Part shown: positions 1 through 8,032 of the stretch, piece after piece
How the letters are laid out: the number at the start of each line of letters is the position of its first letter
Position numbering within the stretch: position 1 is the first letter of the stretch
Origin: Chitinophaga polysaccharea
GTDB taxonomy: Bacteria; Bacteroidota; Bacteroidia; Chitinophagales; Chitinophagaceae
Reading direction: 5' to 3'
Assembly: GCF_007829335.1 (NCBI RefSeq)
Contig: NZ_VIWO01000001.1
Location: 1,550,001 to 1,614,000 of the forward strand
DNA length: 64,000 bases
The notes under the pieces: generated by a model
What the model was told of the DNA's origin: nothing
Seen by the model: the letters and a program-made list of their open reading frames with translations, nothing else
Database searches by the model: none
Position numbers and translations under genes: made by a program

Positions 1-2225
1 CTGCAAAATTTGCCACAGGACCAGGGAATGATACCAGCATCTTCAAACCGCTGTATAATGGCAACATTGCCGCTATGAGCGTAAACCTACCTGCTGTAGG
101 AACGCCGCTACTGTACACTTATCGATATGATGTACTGAACCGCCTGAGCAGCATGACTGCCGCCAAAGGCCTGAATACCACCACTAATACCTGGAGCCCA
201 TCTAAATTGCAGGACTTCGCAGAAAATGTTACATACGATGCCAATGGCAACATACAATCGTATATGCGTAACGGTAATGGTTCCCTGGGCGGCAAGTTCA
301 TGTCCATGGACTCGCTGATGTACAGCTACAAGCTGAATTCCAATCAGCTCGACTATGTAGATGATAAGGTAGATAGTAAAAACTATTCCACCGACCTGGA
401 TAAGCAGCTGCCCGGCAATTATCAATATGATGCTATCGGCAATTTGATAGCCGAAGGCAAGGATAGCATTTCCTGGACGGTATATGGCAAAATACAACGT
501 GTTAAGAAGGCCGACAGCACCACCATCGCTTACACATACGACGTATCGGGCAATCGTATCAGCAAAAAAGTGAAAAATGCCGAAACCTGGTATGTCCGCG
601 ATGCTACCGGCAATGTAATGGGTATTTATACTTTCGGCAACACTGCGGTTAACAGCGGGGATCTAACTCTCACAGAATCACATATCTACGGCAGTAGCCG
701 GCTGGGTATCCTGAACCAGAATGTGAATGTGCAGCATGTTGCTACCCCGGTAGTAGTTACCCTCCCTGGCGTAGGAAATGGAATAAATACTATCTTTAAC
801 AGGGGTAATAAGGTCTTTGAATTAAGTAATCACCTGGGCAACGTACTGGCTACCATTTCTGACCGCAAGCGTCCCATTTCGATAAACGGTACTACCGTTG
901 ACCACTTCGATCCCATCATCACTACGGCCCAGGATTATTATCCGTTTGGCTCCCTGATGCCTGGTCGTGGTGGCAAATTAACCGCCGGTGGATGGGCTGC
1001 CGGCAGCGATAACGTAAATGGGTATACGGTACCGGCTAGTTTGACGATTAGTAGTCGCTCCAATAATCAGCCTTCGGAATATGTGGCTTCCACGGATGTC
1101 ACGTTCATCGAAGGATTTGATTCCGGCGTGGGAGATACGTTTACAGCCTATCTGGCAGATGGTAGTTATGCCGGTGGAAATGGCGGAAGTGGTGCGAGTG
1201 GGGGAGTTGGTTCTTATAGGTATGGGTTTAACGGGAAGGAGAATGATAATGAAGTGAAGGGAGAAGGGAATCAGCAGGATTATGGGTTTAGGATATATGA
1301 TCCACGATTAGCTAAGTTCTTGAGCGTTGATCCTTTATCACCCAAATACCCCGAATTAACGCCATATCAATTTGCGAGTAATAGACCTATAGATGGAATC
1401 GATGAAGATGGTCTGGAACATTCACCAGCTGGAAAAAATACAAATGGAGTTCCGAGAGATAATACGGCTGTTTCCCCAAATTCGGAGCATCCAGCTGTGA
1501 TAGCCTATAATAAAGCAACTGCTTCTCAAAGAAACTGGTTTAGGACGATGAGTGCTTCTGTTGGTGGCAGTAGTAGTAGTATTGGGGCTACTCCGAATCT
1601 AGGTTATTATGGCAACAGACAGCGTGCAATTCAATCACAACAGGCATTTTTAGCTGTTGGTTGGAATGCAGATGGTAGTGAGCCAGGATGGCACAAGTTA
1701 TCCACTAATAAAACATTCAGTAATCTTTCGCGTAATATGCTTATGCCAATGGCGGAAATGGGGATAGGTGAAGGCATATTTGGATTAACAGTGGGAGGTG
1801 GATTCGGAAAGATGTTAGAAATTAGGGAAGCATCAACAAAGATCGACTTCATTAGAGATATTTATGGTGTCAAGAGGACTAAAAACATCGGTTTATTAGA
1901 AGGAGTAGTAAACGGTGGGCGAATAAATTGGATCGCTATTAGTGGTGATGAATCACTCCCTGGAACAATTTATTCAGTCAATGCCAATAATAGGTTTTTT
2001 CAGTATAAGTTTATTGGTCGTGATGCCTATTCTGATACAGAAGCGAAACTTATGGAAGCATTTGTTGCTGAGCACTCCAATCCTGATAATGTGACAGGAG
2101 TGTTGAAGTTAACTACTGAAAGAGCTGCTTGTGGCTCATGCACAGGTATTATAGAGCAATCAAGACAGTTTTATAAAAAGGTTGACCTCAAACTTATAAA
2201 TGGTATTGGAGTAAAAAATAAATGA
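1..2225 (+). CDS. RHS/YD-repeat polymorphic toxin with deaminase-like C-terminal tip (5' end outside window)
   Basis: The frame is open from base 3 with no stop, so the start lies upstream; about 740 residues are visible. YD-type repeats fill the first part (QYDAIGNLIAEG, TYDVSGNRISKK). The RHS core follows near bases 1220-1400, with YGFNGKENDNE, DYGFRIYDPRLAKFLSVDPL and YQFASNRPIDGIDEDG. In this family the core closes the shell and the variable tip is the toxin. Here the tip carries DTEAKLMEAF (codon D at 2034) and ERAACGSC (cysteines at 2130 and 2139), followed by a helix. This resembles the glutamate and CxxC zinc motifs of cytidine-deaminase-fold toxins, most like the XOO_2897-type group, with Asp where His or Cys is usual. 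An SMI1/KNR4-like gene overlaps its stop by 4 bp, as expected for cognate immunity. The RHS assignment is firm; the deaminase subtype is inferred from motifs. Confidence 0.88.
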   Translation, partial: AKFATGPGNDTSIFKPLYNGNIAAMSVNLPAVGTPLLYTYRYDVLNRLSSMTAAKGLNTTTNTWSPSKLQDFAENVTYDANGNIQSYMRNGNGSLGGKFMSMDSLMYSYKLNSNQLDYVDDKVDSKNYSTDLDKQLPGNYQYDAIGNLIAEGKDSISWTVYGKIQRVKKADSTTIAYTYDVSGNRISKKVKNAETWYVRDATGNVMGIYTFGNTAVNSGDLTLTESHIYGSSRLGILNQNVNVQHVATPVVVTLPGVGNGINTIFNRGNKVFELSNHLGNVLATISDRKRPISINGTTVDHFDPIITTAQDYYPFGSLMPGRGGKLTAGGWAAGSDNVNGYTVPASLTISSRSNNQPSEYVASTDVTFIEGFDSGVGDTFTAYLADGSYAGGNGGSGASGGVGSYRYGFNGKENDNEVKGEGNQQDYGFRIYDPRLAKFLSVDPLSPKYPELTPYQFASNRPIDGIDEDGLEHSPAGKNTNGVPRDNTAVSPNSEHPAVIAYNKATASQRNWFRTMSASVGGSSSSIGATPNLGYYGNRQRAIQSQQAFLAVGWNADGSEPGWHKLSTNKTFSNLSRNMLMPMAEMGIGEGIFGLTVGGGFGKMLEIREASTKIDFIRDIYGVKRTKNIGLLEGVVNGGRINWIAISGDESLPGTIYSVNANNRFFQYKFIGRDAYSDTEAKLMEAFVAEHSNPDNVTGVLKLTTERAACGSCTGIIEQSRQFYKKVDLKLINGIGVKNK

Positions 2226-2668
2226 TAATCATAATGGATATACATGCAATTGAACAGTTTTTGCGAACTAGAGATAATAGCCTAAAAGGCTGTTCTCAAT
2301 CGGAGGTCCAAAAGTTGGAGAGCTATTTTAATGTACGTCTGCCTGACGTATATAAAGCATTTCTTTTTTCTATGGGTAAAGATGCAGGACAGTTTATGCG
2401 CGGAACATCAGCCTTCTATAAAGAACTGTTTATTCTGAGAGAGGATTTTGAGGATATGTTAAGTGAAAGAGGAATTAGTCTTCCGGATGAAACATTTGTT
2501 TTTTGGTCTCATCAAGGATATCAGTTCGCATTTTTTCCGACTAATAATGGAGATAACCCACCAATATATTTTTATCGTGAAGGAGAAGAATCCATAAAGA
2601 TAATTGCGAGCTGCTTGGCAGATTTTTTTACTAATGAGTTGAAAATGTCGGGATTCGTAGTCGATTGA
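2222..2668 (+). CDS. SMI1/KNR4 (SUKH) family immunity protein
   Basis: A 148-residue soluble protein with the SMI1/KNR4 pattern: an N-terminal helix (QSEVQKLESYFNVRLPDVYK) leading into AFLFSMGKDAG, then a strand-rich middle with FVFWSHQGYQFAFFP and YFYREGEES, and a closing helix. SUKH proteins are a widespread immunity superfamily that binds and blocks cognate polymorphic toxins, including deaminases. Its ATG overlaps the toxin stop (ATGA), so the two are translationally coupled; an alternative ATG at 2234 would give MDIHAIEQ. No signal peptide is seen, consistent with cytoplasmic protection. The pairing with this particular toxin is inferred from the overlap. Confidence 0.85.
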   Translation: MIIIMDIHAIEQFLRTRDNSLKGCSQSEVQKLESYFNVRLPDVYKAFLFSMGKDAGQFMRGTSAFYKELFILREDFEDMLSERGISLPDETFVFWSHQGYQFAFFPTNNGDNPPIYFYREGEESIKIIASCLADFFTNELKMSGFVVD

Positions 2669-3096
2669 AAATATTGCATAATATTCTTACTGAAGCAAAT
2701 TGGTTTGACTATAATATTTATATGCATCAGGCGGGCAATAAAATTGCAGTATTAGTTTTTGCGGTTGAGATAATTTGATAGGTAATGATCATTTCGTATT
2801 AAATTGACCCTTTTGTTTGTTGCAAAAAACAAGAATTTAAGCAAAAAATATTTCCATTGGGGTAACTTCAGATTGTATAGTTTTTTTTAATTTGATTAAA
2901 ATACTTTGTTATGTATAATCTGGCACTTGCTTCTATTACATTGATGGAAACGCTTCTTTCGTGAGCCTATGGAGTAGATAATGTCAATATATATACAGCG
3001 ATTTTAGTCTTTTCAGGCGTATAGAAAGTAAGTAAATAATCACAATTGCTAACTATTTAGATTTGCTCAATAAATTGCTGAAGTAAAGAGAGAATA
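2669..3096. other. AT-rich non-coding stretch downstream of toxin/immunity pair
   Basis: About 430 bases without a convincing gene. A short open segment at roughly 2666-2779 (beginning LKILHNILTEANWFDYN) is too short and lacks an ATG; it may be a relic of another cassette. The DNA is clearly richer in A+T than the chromosomal genes further right. I see no RNA gene or terminator that I can support. Confidence 0.5.
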
Positions 3097-3546
3097 TTGA
3101 AAGGTTATATATCTAATATCACAGTGCCATTTGAATGGCTGGATTTATAATGGCACGCTTTAGATAGCAATGGACACATCGCCTTCTTTAAATCTAATGG
3201 AGGTGGAATTCCTGTGCAAATTGCAGATGTTAATTTGGATGAAGTGTCAGAATACTTTAATAGCTTACCTGAATTATTGGGAAACGATGTTAATGTCAAT
3301 CTTGGAATATTATTGAATGAAATATACCTGGAGAATAATTTATACTACGCAAGGAGAGGTCTCTTTTGCTATGACAGAGTCGATGATTCAATGAATGAAG
3401 ATGCAAATTATCAATTGTTGGCTTGGCCAAGTATATTTTTAAACATTTCCGACATTCCTTCTTTTATTCTCAGTAAACTGGCAAAATGTCGGGAGGGATT
3501 TGGTTTTATAAATCAAGGTGAAGTAGATATGTCAACTATTTTTTAA
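3097..3546 (+). pseudogene. Decayed immunity-like gene with one in-frame stop
   Basis: Reading from a TTG at 3097, the frame gives LKGYISNITVPFEWLDL, then TAA at 3148-3150, then WHALDSNGHIAFFKSNGGGI and on to STIF before the stop at 3544. The sense runs smoothly through the stop (TAA probably replaces a Tyr or other codon), so this looks like one gene of about 149 codons inactivated by a point mutation. The downstream part alone could be read from a GTG at 3214 (110 residues). The composition (small, acidic, DNA starting right after a toxin/immunity pair) suits an orphan immunity gene, but I do not recognise the family. If the TAA is real, the full product is not made. Confidence 0.55.
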
Positions 3547-3557
3547 AAAAATGTTAG

Positions 3558-3835
3558 ATGGAATACTTGGTCGATTTTCTCAGTACATTATCAATTAAAG
3601 CGAGACTTGCATAGGCTGCCAGATGTTTAGAATTGAAAGAGGAGGATGGAGATTTCCTTACCCAAGAAGTTATTATTTGAAATAGAATAGGATGGCTGAA
3701 ATAGTGGTGGCTCTACTAGATATACTGGATATTGAAGTCTAAAACCTCGATTTTAAAGTAGTAAGTGAAAATTTTATTTTCCCTAAGATAGGAGAAGTTG
3801 ATATAATGATTGTGTTTTGGGAACAGATTTCCTAA
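3558..3835 (+). pseudogene. Heavily decayed small gene (two stops, one frameshift)
   Basis: From ATG 3558 the frame reads MEYLVDFLSTLSIKARLA, then TAG, then AARCLELKEEDGDFLTQEV and a stop. After a frame change at about 3680-3692 sense resumes with MAEIVVALLDILDIEV, a TAA at 3740, then NLDFKVVSENFIFPKIGEV and DIMIVFWEQIS before the final stop at 3833. The protein-like character on both sides of each lesion suggests one former gene of about 90 codons. The family is unknown; the position among immunity relics suggests a former immunity gene. No intact product is expected. Confidence 0.45.
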
Positions 3836-3888
3836 GAATATTTTTGAATTATATATTCAGAGAATGTTTTTAAAGAAATTATAATAAA

Positions 3889-4197
3889 ATGGTTGTTATG
3901 CATGAAGAGGAATTAATGCAACTAGGTTTTTTTGAAATTGAAACAACCGAGGCGGATAAGGAAATGGGTGTTAGGTGTTTCCAACTATACGAATATTATA
4001 AAGGATTTCTGCGCATTATTATATCAAAGTACAAAGGAGTTTTCAAAGTTGAGCATATCTATTTTAATTCGCCTAGGGCTGAGGAGCTACAAGTAGAATT
4101 GTTTGACGGTGATTTGTCAGCGGAAAACGTGATAGATAAGATTAAAGAACATAGAAAGAATGACATTCCACCAGATGAAATGCCAGAGAGCTTTTAA
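3889..4197 (+). CDS. Small acidic protein of unknown function
   Basis: An intact 102-residue frame from ATG, with a possible second start at codon 4 (MHEEELMQLGFFEIE). It is rich in Glu, Asp and Lys, has no signal peptide or membrane segment, and appears to be a small alpha/beta protein: FLRIIISKYKGVFKVEHIYF looks like two strands, and the C-terminal half (AENVIDKIKEHRKN) like a helix. It lies in an AT-rich array of immunity relics behind an RHS toxin gene, so an immunity role is a reasonable guess only. No family recognised. Confidence 0.5.
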   Translation: MVVMHEEELMQLGFFEIETTEADKEMGVRCFQLYEYYKGFLRIIISKYKGVFKVEHIYFNSPRAEELQVELFDGDLSAENVIDKIKEHRKNDIPPDEMPESF

Positions 4198-4232
4198 AAT
4201 GACATATATTAGAAACGTGCATAGGAGTTTAC

Positions 4233-4436
4233 TTGGTATTGGGATGTAGATTTACCTTGTATCCAAAAGAAGAGGCCGAGGTGACTTTAAATCGATATAA
4301 GCAATTGTGTAAAGATATTTCAGCTGAGTTAGCCTGGATGAATGGTGCGCTGGAGTATCTTGCAAGTAGTGAGTCAGATATTGAATTGACGGGAGATTCA
4401 CGGCGAATGAAAATTGCCCTTGACATATTCCAATGA
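4233..4436 (+). CDS. Small protein of unknown function, TTG start
   Basis: A 67-residue frame beginning at TTG 4233, which is placed 5 bases after a good purine-rich site (AGGAG at 4223-4227). The product reads CRFTLYPKEEAEVTLNRYKQ and onward, mostly helical, ending LDIFQ. No membrane segment, no recognised family. It may itself be the tail of a larger decayed gene, because the frame remains open a few codons upstream of the TTG. It is the last gene before the tRNA-like fragment that ends the accessory stretch. Confidence 0.35.
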   Translation: MVLGCRFTLYPKEEAEVTLNRYKQLCKDISAELAWMNGALEYLASSESDIELTGDSRRMKIALDIFQ

Positions 4437-4493
4437 CGCATTGAAATGCTGAAAATATGGCAATTCGAATTGGTTGCTTTGCATCCTTACCGG

Positions 4494-4542
4494 GAGCTAC
4501 TGACTCTTAATCAGTAGCTCCTGGGTTTGAGTCCAAGGGGGA
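4494..4542 (+). other. tRNA-Lys(CUU) 3' fragment, candidate attachment site
   Basis: Forty-nine bases match the 3' two thirds of the intact tRNA-Lys at 24962-25035, from the end of the D stem through anticodon arm, variable loop and T arm into the acceptor strand, with about five mismatches. The anticodon stem-loop (CTGACTCTTAATCAG) is intact; the 5' third of the tRNA is absent, so it cannot be a functional tRNA. Such 3' tRNA copies are typical of the att site left at the far end of an element integrated in a tRNA gene. It lies exactly between the toxin cassette region and ordinary chromosomal genes. No integrase is in the window. Confidence 0.7.
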
Positions 4543-4572
4543 TAAGGCAGGACTCAGTAAGTAATAAATTCA

Positions 4573-4595
4573 AAAGCCCCGCATTGCAGGGCTTT
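4573..4595. terminator. Bidirectional intrinsic terminator
   Basis: AAAGCCC and GGGCTTT form a stem around a 9-base loop, with A- and T-rich flanks. It sits between the accessory stretch on the left and the leftward SRPBCC gene ending at 4618, and can serve transcripts from either side. Confidence 0.7.
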
Positions 4596-4617
4596 AATAT
4601 CTCCACTAACAAAACCC

Positions 4618-5004
4618 TCAATCCTTATAAAAATCAATCAACGACCCAAAGTACTGTTCATTCCACCCTGCTACCATATCTTCATACGCTTCATCGGGAA
4701 TATTTGTATGCCGCAACTCTACGTCCGTGCCTTTCGGCGAAGGGTGTAATTTAATCGTAACAATCGACGGGTTTTCGTCTTCTTCTTCGCCGAAATACCA
4801 TTGCTGCACTATTTTCTTCCCTTCTTCAAATTCGAGGTTGCGTCCTACGATGCTTTCTTCCCAGAGTGCAAATTCCGACCCTGGTTCGGTCGACATTTCG
4901 GCTACTTCTCCCGTCCACAACTGGATGGTAGCGGGGTTGGTGAGGGCGGCGTATACTTCTTCCGGCGGGGCGGCGAGAATAAAATGTTTTTTGTAATCTT
5001 TCAT
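4618..5004 (-). CDS. SRPBCC (AHSA1/START-like) domain protein
   Basis: A 128-residue single-domain protein of the Bet v1/START fold, AHSA1 branch. The start MKDYKKHFILAAPPEEVYAA gives the usual first strand and helix; TNPATIQLWTG is the typical short helix and W; GRNLEFEEGKKIVQQWYFGE is the central strand pair, and the C-terminal helix is EDMVAGWNEQYFGSLIDF. The fold encloses a hydrophobic ligand cavity. The family ligand is generally unknown, so no reaction can be named. Length is close to normal (about 130-150). Monocistronic, divergent from the VOC gene at 5063. Confidence 0.82.
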   Translation of the reverse strand: MKDYKKHFILAAPPEEVYAALTNPATIQLWTGEVAEMSTEPGSEFALWEESIVGRNLEFEEGKKIVQQWYFGEEEDENPSIVTIKLHPSPKGTDVELRHTNIPDEAYEDMVAGWNEQYFGSLIDFYKD

Positions 5005-5062
5005 ATCATCAAAGCTACTGAATTGGCGAATTATTATTTACTTTCCTGTAAAATTTGGGTGT

Positions 5063-5431
5063 ATGCAATTTACCAAACTGATCCCGACTATTTTTTACAC
5101 TGATATGGGCGTGGGCTTACAGCTTTTTGTAGATATCCTGGGTTTTGAACTGGCTTACCGCGATGATACGGGCGATCAGCCTTTTGGCATCATCAAGCGC
5201 GATACGCTGGTAATCCACCTGGTGGAAAACAGGGAATGGGCCTTAAAAGACCGTCCACAGGTCAGGCTGGAAACAGATGATATTGAGGCGGTGTATCAAC
5301 AGGTAAAGGATCGGCATCCGGAATGGTTGCATCCTAACGCCAATGAGGTCAGGTTACAGCCCTGGGGCGCGCTGGAATTTGCCTTGAGAGATACGGAGGA
5401 TGTGTGCGTGATTATACAGCAACCGGCGTAA
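5063..5431 (+). CDS. VOC (glyoxalase/bleomycin-resistance-like) protein
   Basis: 122 residues with the paired beta-alpha-beta-beta-beta modules of the vicinal-oxygen-chelate superfamily: KLIPTIFYTDMGVGLQLFVD, then LGFELAYRD, DTLVIHLVE and, in the second half, TDDIEAVYQQVKDRHP and WGALEFALRD with VCVIIQQ. Members are metal-dependent lyases, dioxygenases or antibiotic-binding proteins; residues alone do not decide which. Possible metal or ligand positions are H73-like (IHLVE) and a late Glu. The gene stands alone between SRPBCC and the permease. Function beyond the superfamily is not assignable. Confidence 0.82.
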   Translation: MQFTKLIPTIFYTDMGVGLQLFVDILGFELAYRDDTGDQPFGIIKRDTLVIHLVENREWALKDRPQVRLETDDIEAVYQQVKDRHPEWLHPNANEVRLQPWGALEFALRDTEDVCVIIQQPA

Positions 5432-5575
5432 CAGATGTCCATTTATGGCCATATCTTGTTCGCTTTCGGACAAATAGCCCGTGTTTTTTGCCCCTGGAAT
5501 CTTTATAGTAGCTGCCTTGCAACTATGGCCGCCTTCTTGTGTCTTTAAGGCGTCAACCATCAAAATCCAGTTGCC

Positions 5576-7960
5576 ATGGTAAAGAGTTACCTGAAAATAG
5601 CTATCAGAAACCTGTTGAAAAACAAGAGTATTTCGTTTATCAATATTTTCGGTTTATCGGCCGGTATGGCGGTAACCATGTTGATTGGATTGTGGATATG
5701 GAATGAGCTTTCTTTCAATAAATACCACCAACATTACGATCATATTGCCGATGTATGGCAACGCCAAACGGCCGGTACAAACAGCGATGCCTTCAACTCC
5801 ATGCCCATCCCCCTGGCTGCAGAGTTGAGAAATACCTACCCGGGCGATTTTAAGAACGTAGCCCTGGTCTCCTACGGTACTCATACCCTGAGTGCCGGCA
5901 ACCAGAAGTTTACCCGCCGGGGTATGTTCATAGAAAAAGGTGGCCCGGAACTGTTTACATTGAATATGCTGAAAGGCAGTCGTAATGGGCTAAAGGAGCC
6001 CGGTTCTATATTGCTGTCGGCATCCTTTGCCCGTGCGCTCTTCGGGGACAAAGACCCTATGGACCAGCTGGTAAAAATTGATAACAACAATAAGCTGATA
6101 GTAAAAGTAACGGGTGTATATGAAGACTTCCCCGAAAATACAACGCTGTACGAAATGACCTACATGGTGCCCTGGGAGTTGTTTATCAATACCTGGGATT
6201 GGGTGAAAGATGCGAAAGACAACTGGAGTTTTAATTCCATGCACATCTACGTGCAGCTGTCCGATCAGGCCGATATGGATAAGGTATCTGCAAAAATAAA
6301 GGATATTAAAACCTTGCACACCGAAAAGGAGTCAGGCGTGACCACAGACATCTTCCTGCACCCCATGAAGAAATGGCACCTGTATTCCACTTTTGAAAAC
6401 GGGATCAACGTAGGCGGGCAAATCCGCTATGTGAAACTCTTTGGCCTTATCGGGCTGTTTGTGTTGCTGTTGGCCTGTATCAACTTCATGAACCTGAGCA
6501 CTGCCCGCTCTGAAAAAAGGGCCAGGGAAGTAGGTATCCGCAAAGCTATCGGCTCTCTGCGCAAGCAGCTGGTCTGGCAATTTCTGAGCGAGTCATTGCT
6601 GGTGGCGGTGTTTTCATTTGCCATTTCCTTAGTGATTGTGCTGGCGGTGCTGCCCTGGTTTAACCAGGTAGCCGATAAACATATTCGTATATTGTGGGAT
6701 GAGCCAGGGTTCTGGCTCATCGGTATCGGGTTTAGCTTGGTCACCGGCCTGCTGGCAGGTAGCTATCCGGCGCTTTACCTCTCTTCTTTCCAGCCGCTGA
6801 AAGTATTAAAAGGTACTTTCCGGGTAGGACGCTTTGCGGCGGTGCCGCGGAAGGTGCTGATCGTTGTACAGTTTACCGTGTCGGTATTCCTGATCATTGC
6901 TACCGTAGTGGTATACAGGCAAATACAATATGCCAAAAATTTACCGGTAGGATACACGCGCGACGGTTTATTATCTATCCAGATGACTACCCCGGAAATT
7001 TACCAGAATTACCAGATTATCCACGATGAGTTGATACGCTCAGGTGTTATTACAGAGCTCACCCAGGCCCAGGGACCGGTTACAGATATCTGGACAGGAT
7101 CAGGAGATTTTGAATGGAAGGGACAAAGGCCAGATCAGCTGCAGAGCTTTGCCACCATCGGCGCCAAATTCGGTTATGGAAAAACAGTAGGATGGCAACT
7201 CCTGCAGGGGCGCGATTTCTCGCCCAATTTCGCTTCCGACTCCATGGGAATGATCCTCAATGAAGCCGCCGTGAAATACATGGGATTGGAACATCCCGTA
7301 GGTGAAATTATCCGGAGAGGCGGCAAAGACTTTCATGTGCTGGGAGTGGTGAAAAATATGATTATGACTTCTCCCTATGATCCTGTGCAACCTGCGATCT
7401 ATTATTTCCTGGCGGAAGGAGGAAATTTTATCAATATCCGGATCAATCCCAACATGAGTGCCAGCAAGGCATTGGCTATTATCCAGGAGGTAATGCAACG
7501 TTATAATCCCGCTGCACCCTTTGCCTATACTTTTGCCGACCAGGAGTACGGTAAAAAATTCAGCGAAGAGGAAAGGATCGGTAAGCTATCTACGTTCTTC
7601 GCCTTGCTCGCCATCATGATCAGTTGCCTCGGACTATTTGGACTAGCCGCTTTCGTAGCTGAACAACGCACCAAGGAAATTGGTATCCGTAAAGTGATGG
7701 GCGCCTCTGTATTCCAGCTGTGGCAGCTGTTGTCGAAAGATTTTGCCTTGCTGGTGACCATCTCCTGTTTGATTGCCATCCCCGTGGCCTGGTACTGCCT
7801 GAACAACTGGTTGCAGCAATACCGTAATCATACTACTATCGTTTGGGAAATCTTCGCATTTACCGGTCTCGGCGCTTTAATGATCGCGTTGCTGACCGTC
7901 AGTTATCAATCGGCCAAAGCGGCCATGGCTAACCCTGTGAAGAGTTTGAAGACAGAGTAG
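5576..7960 (+). CDS. MacB/FtsX-type ABC transporter permease
   Basis: A 794-residue inner-membrane protein with the duplicated architecture common in Bacteroidota. A first membrane helix (about 18-42) is followed by a periplasmic MacB-like domain (about 45-275), then an FtsX block of three helices (about 280-405). A further helix near 425-450 and a second periplasmic domain precede a second FtsX block (about 670-785). The repeated motif KRAREVGIRKAIGS / RTKEIGIRKVMGAS just after the helix in each block is diagnostic. These permeases work with a separate ATPase in mechanotransmission, moving lipoproteins, peptides or drugs, or sensing envelope stress. No ATPase gene is adjacent, as is usual for these orphans. 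A strong terminator follows at 7991. Confidence 0.9.
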   Translation: MVKSYLKIAIRNLLKNKSISFINIFGLSAGMAVTMLIGLWIWNELSFNKYHQHYDHIADVWQRQTAGTNSDAFNSMPIPLAAELRNTYPGDFKNVALVSYGTHTLSAGNQKFTRRGMFIEKGGPELFTLNMLKGSRNGLKEPGSILLSASFARALFGDKDPMDQLVKIDNNNKLIVKVTGVYEDFPENTTLYEMTYMVPWELFINTWDWVKDAKDNWSFNSMHIYVQLSDQADMDKVSAKIKDIKTLHTEKESGVTTDIFLHPMKKWHLYSTFENGINVGGQIRYVKLFGLIGLFVLLLACINFMNLSTARSEKRAREVGIRKAIGSLRKQLVWQFLSESLLVAVFSFAISLVIVLAVLPWFNQVADKHIRILWDEPGFWLIGIGFSLVTGLLAGSYPALYLSSFQPLKVLKGTFRVGRFAAVPRKVLIVVQFTVSVFLIIATVVVYRQIQYAKNLPVGYTRDGLLSIQMTTPEIYQNYQIIHDELIRSGVITELTQAQGPVTDIWTGSGDFEWKGQRPDQLQSFATIGAKFGYGKTVGWQLLQGRDFSPNFASDSMGMILNEAAVKYMGLEHPVGEIIRRGGKDFHVLGVVKNMIMTSPYDPVQPAIYYFLAEGGNFINIRINPNMSASKALAIIQEVMQRYNPAAPFAYTFADQEYGKKFSEEERIGKLSTFFALLAIMISCLGLFGLAAFVAEQRTKEIGIRKVMGASVFQLWQLLSKDFALLVTISCLIAIPVAWYCLNNWLQQYRNHTTIVWEIFAFTGLGALMIALLTVSYQSAKAAMANPVKSLKTE

Positions 7961-7990
7961 CCGGAAATTATTTCTTCCGGTTGTCAGTTG

Positions 7991-8019
7991 AAAAAGGTAT
8001 TTTTATCAATACCTTTTTT
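7991..8019 (+). terminator. Intrinsic terminator after permease
   Basis: AAAAAGGTAT and ATACCTTTTTT pair as a 10-bp stem with an 8-base loop and T-run. It lies within a 5' extension of the next reading frame, which supports starting that gene at ATG 8033 instead of the TTG at 7988. Confidence 0.8.
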
Positions 8020-8032
8020 AACTACGATCCAT

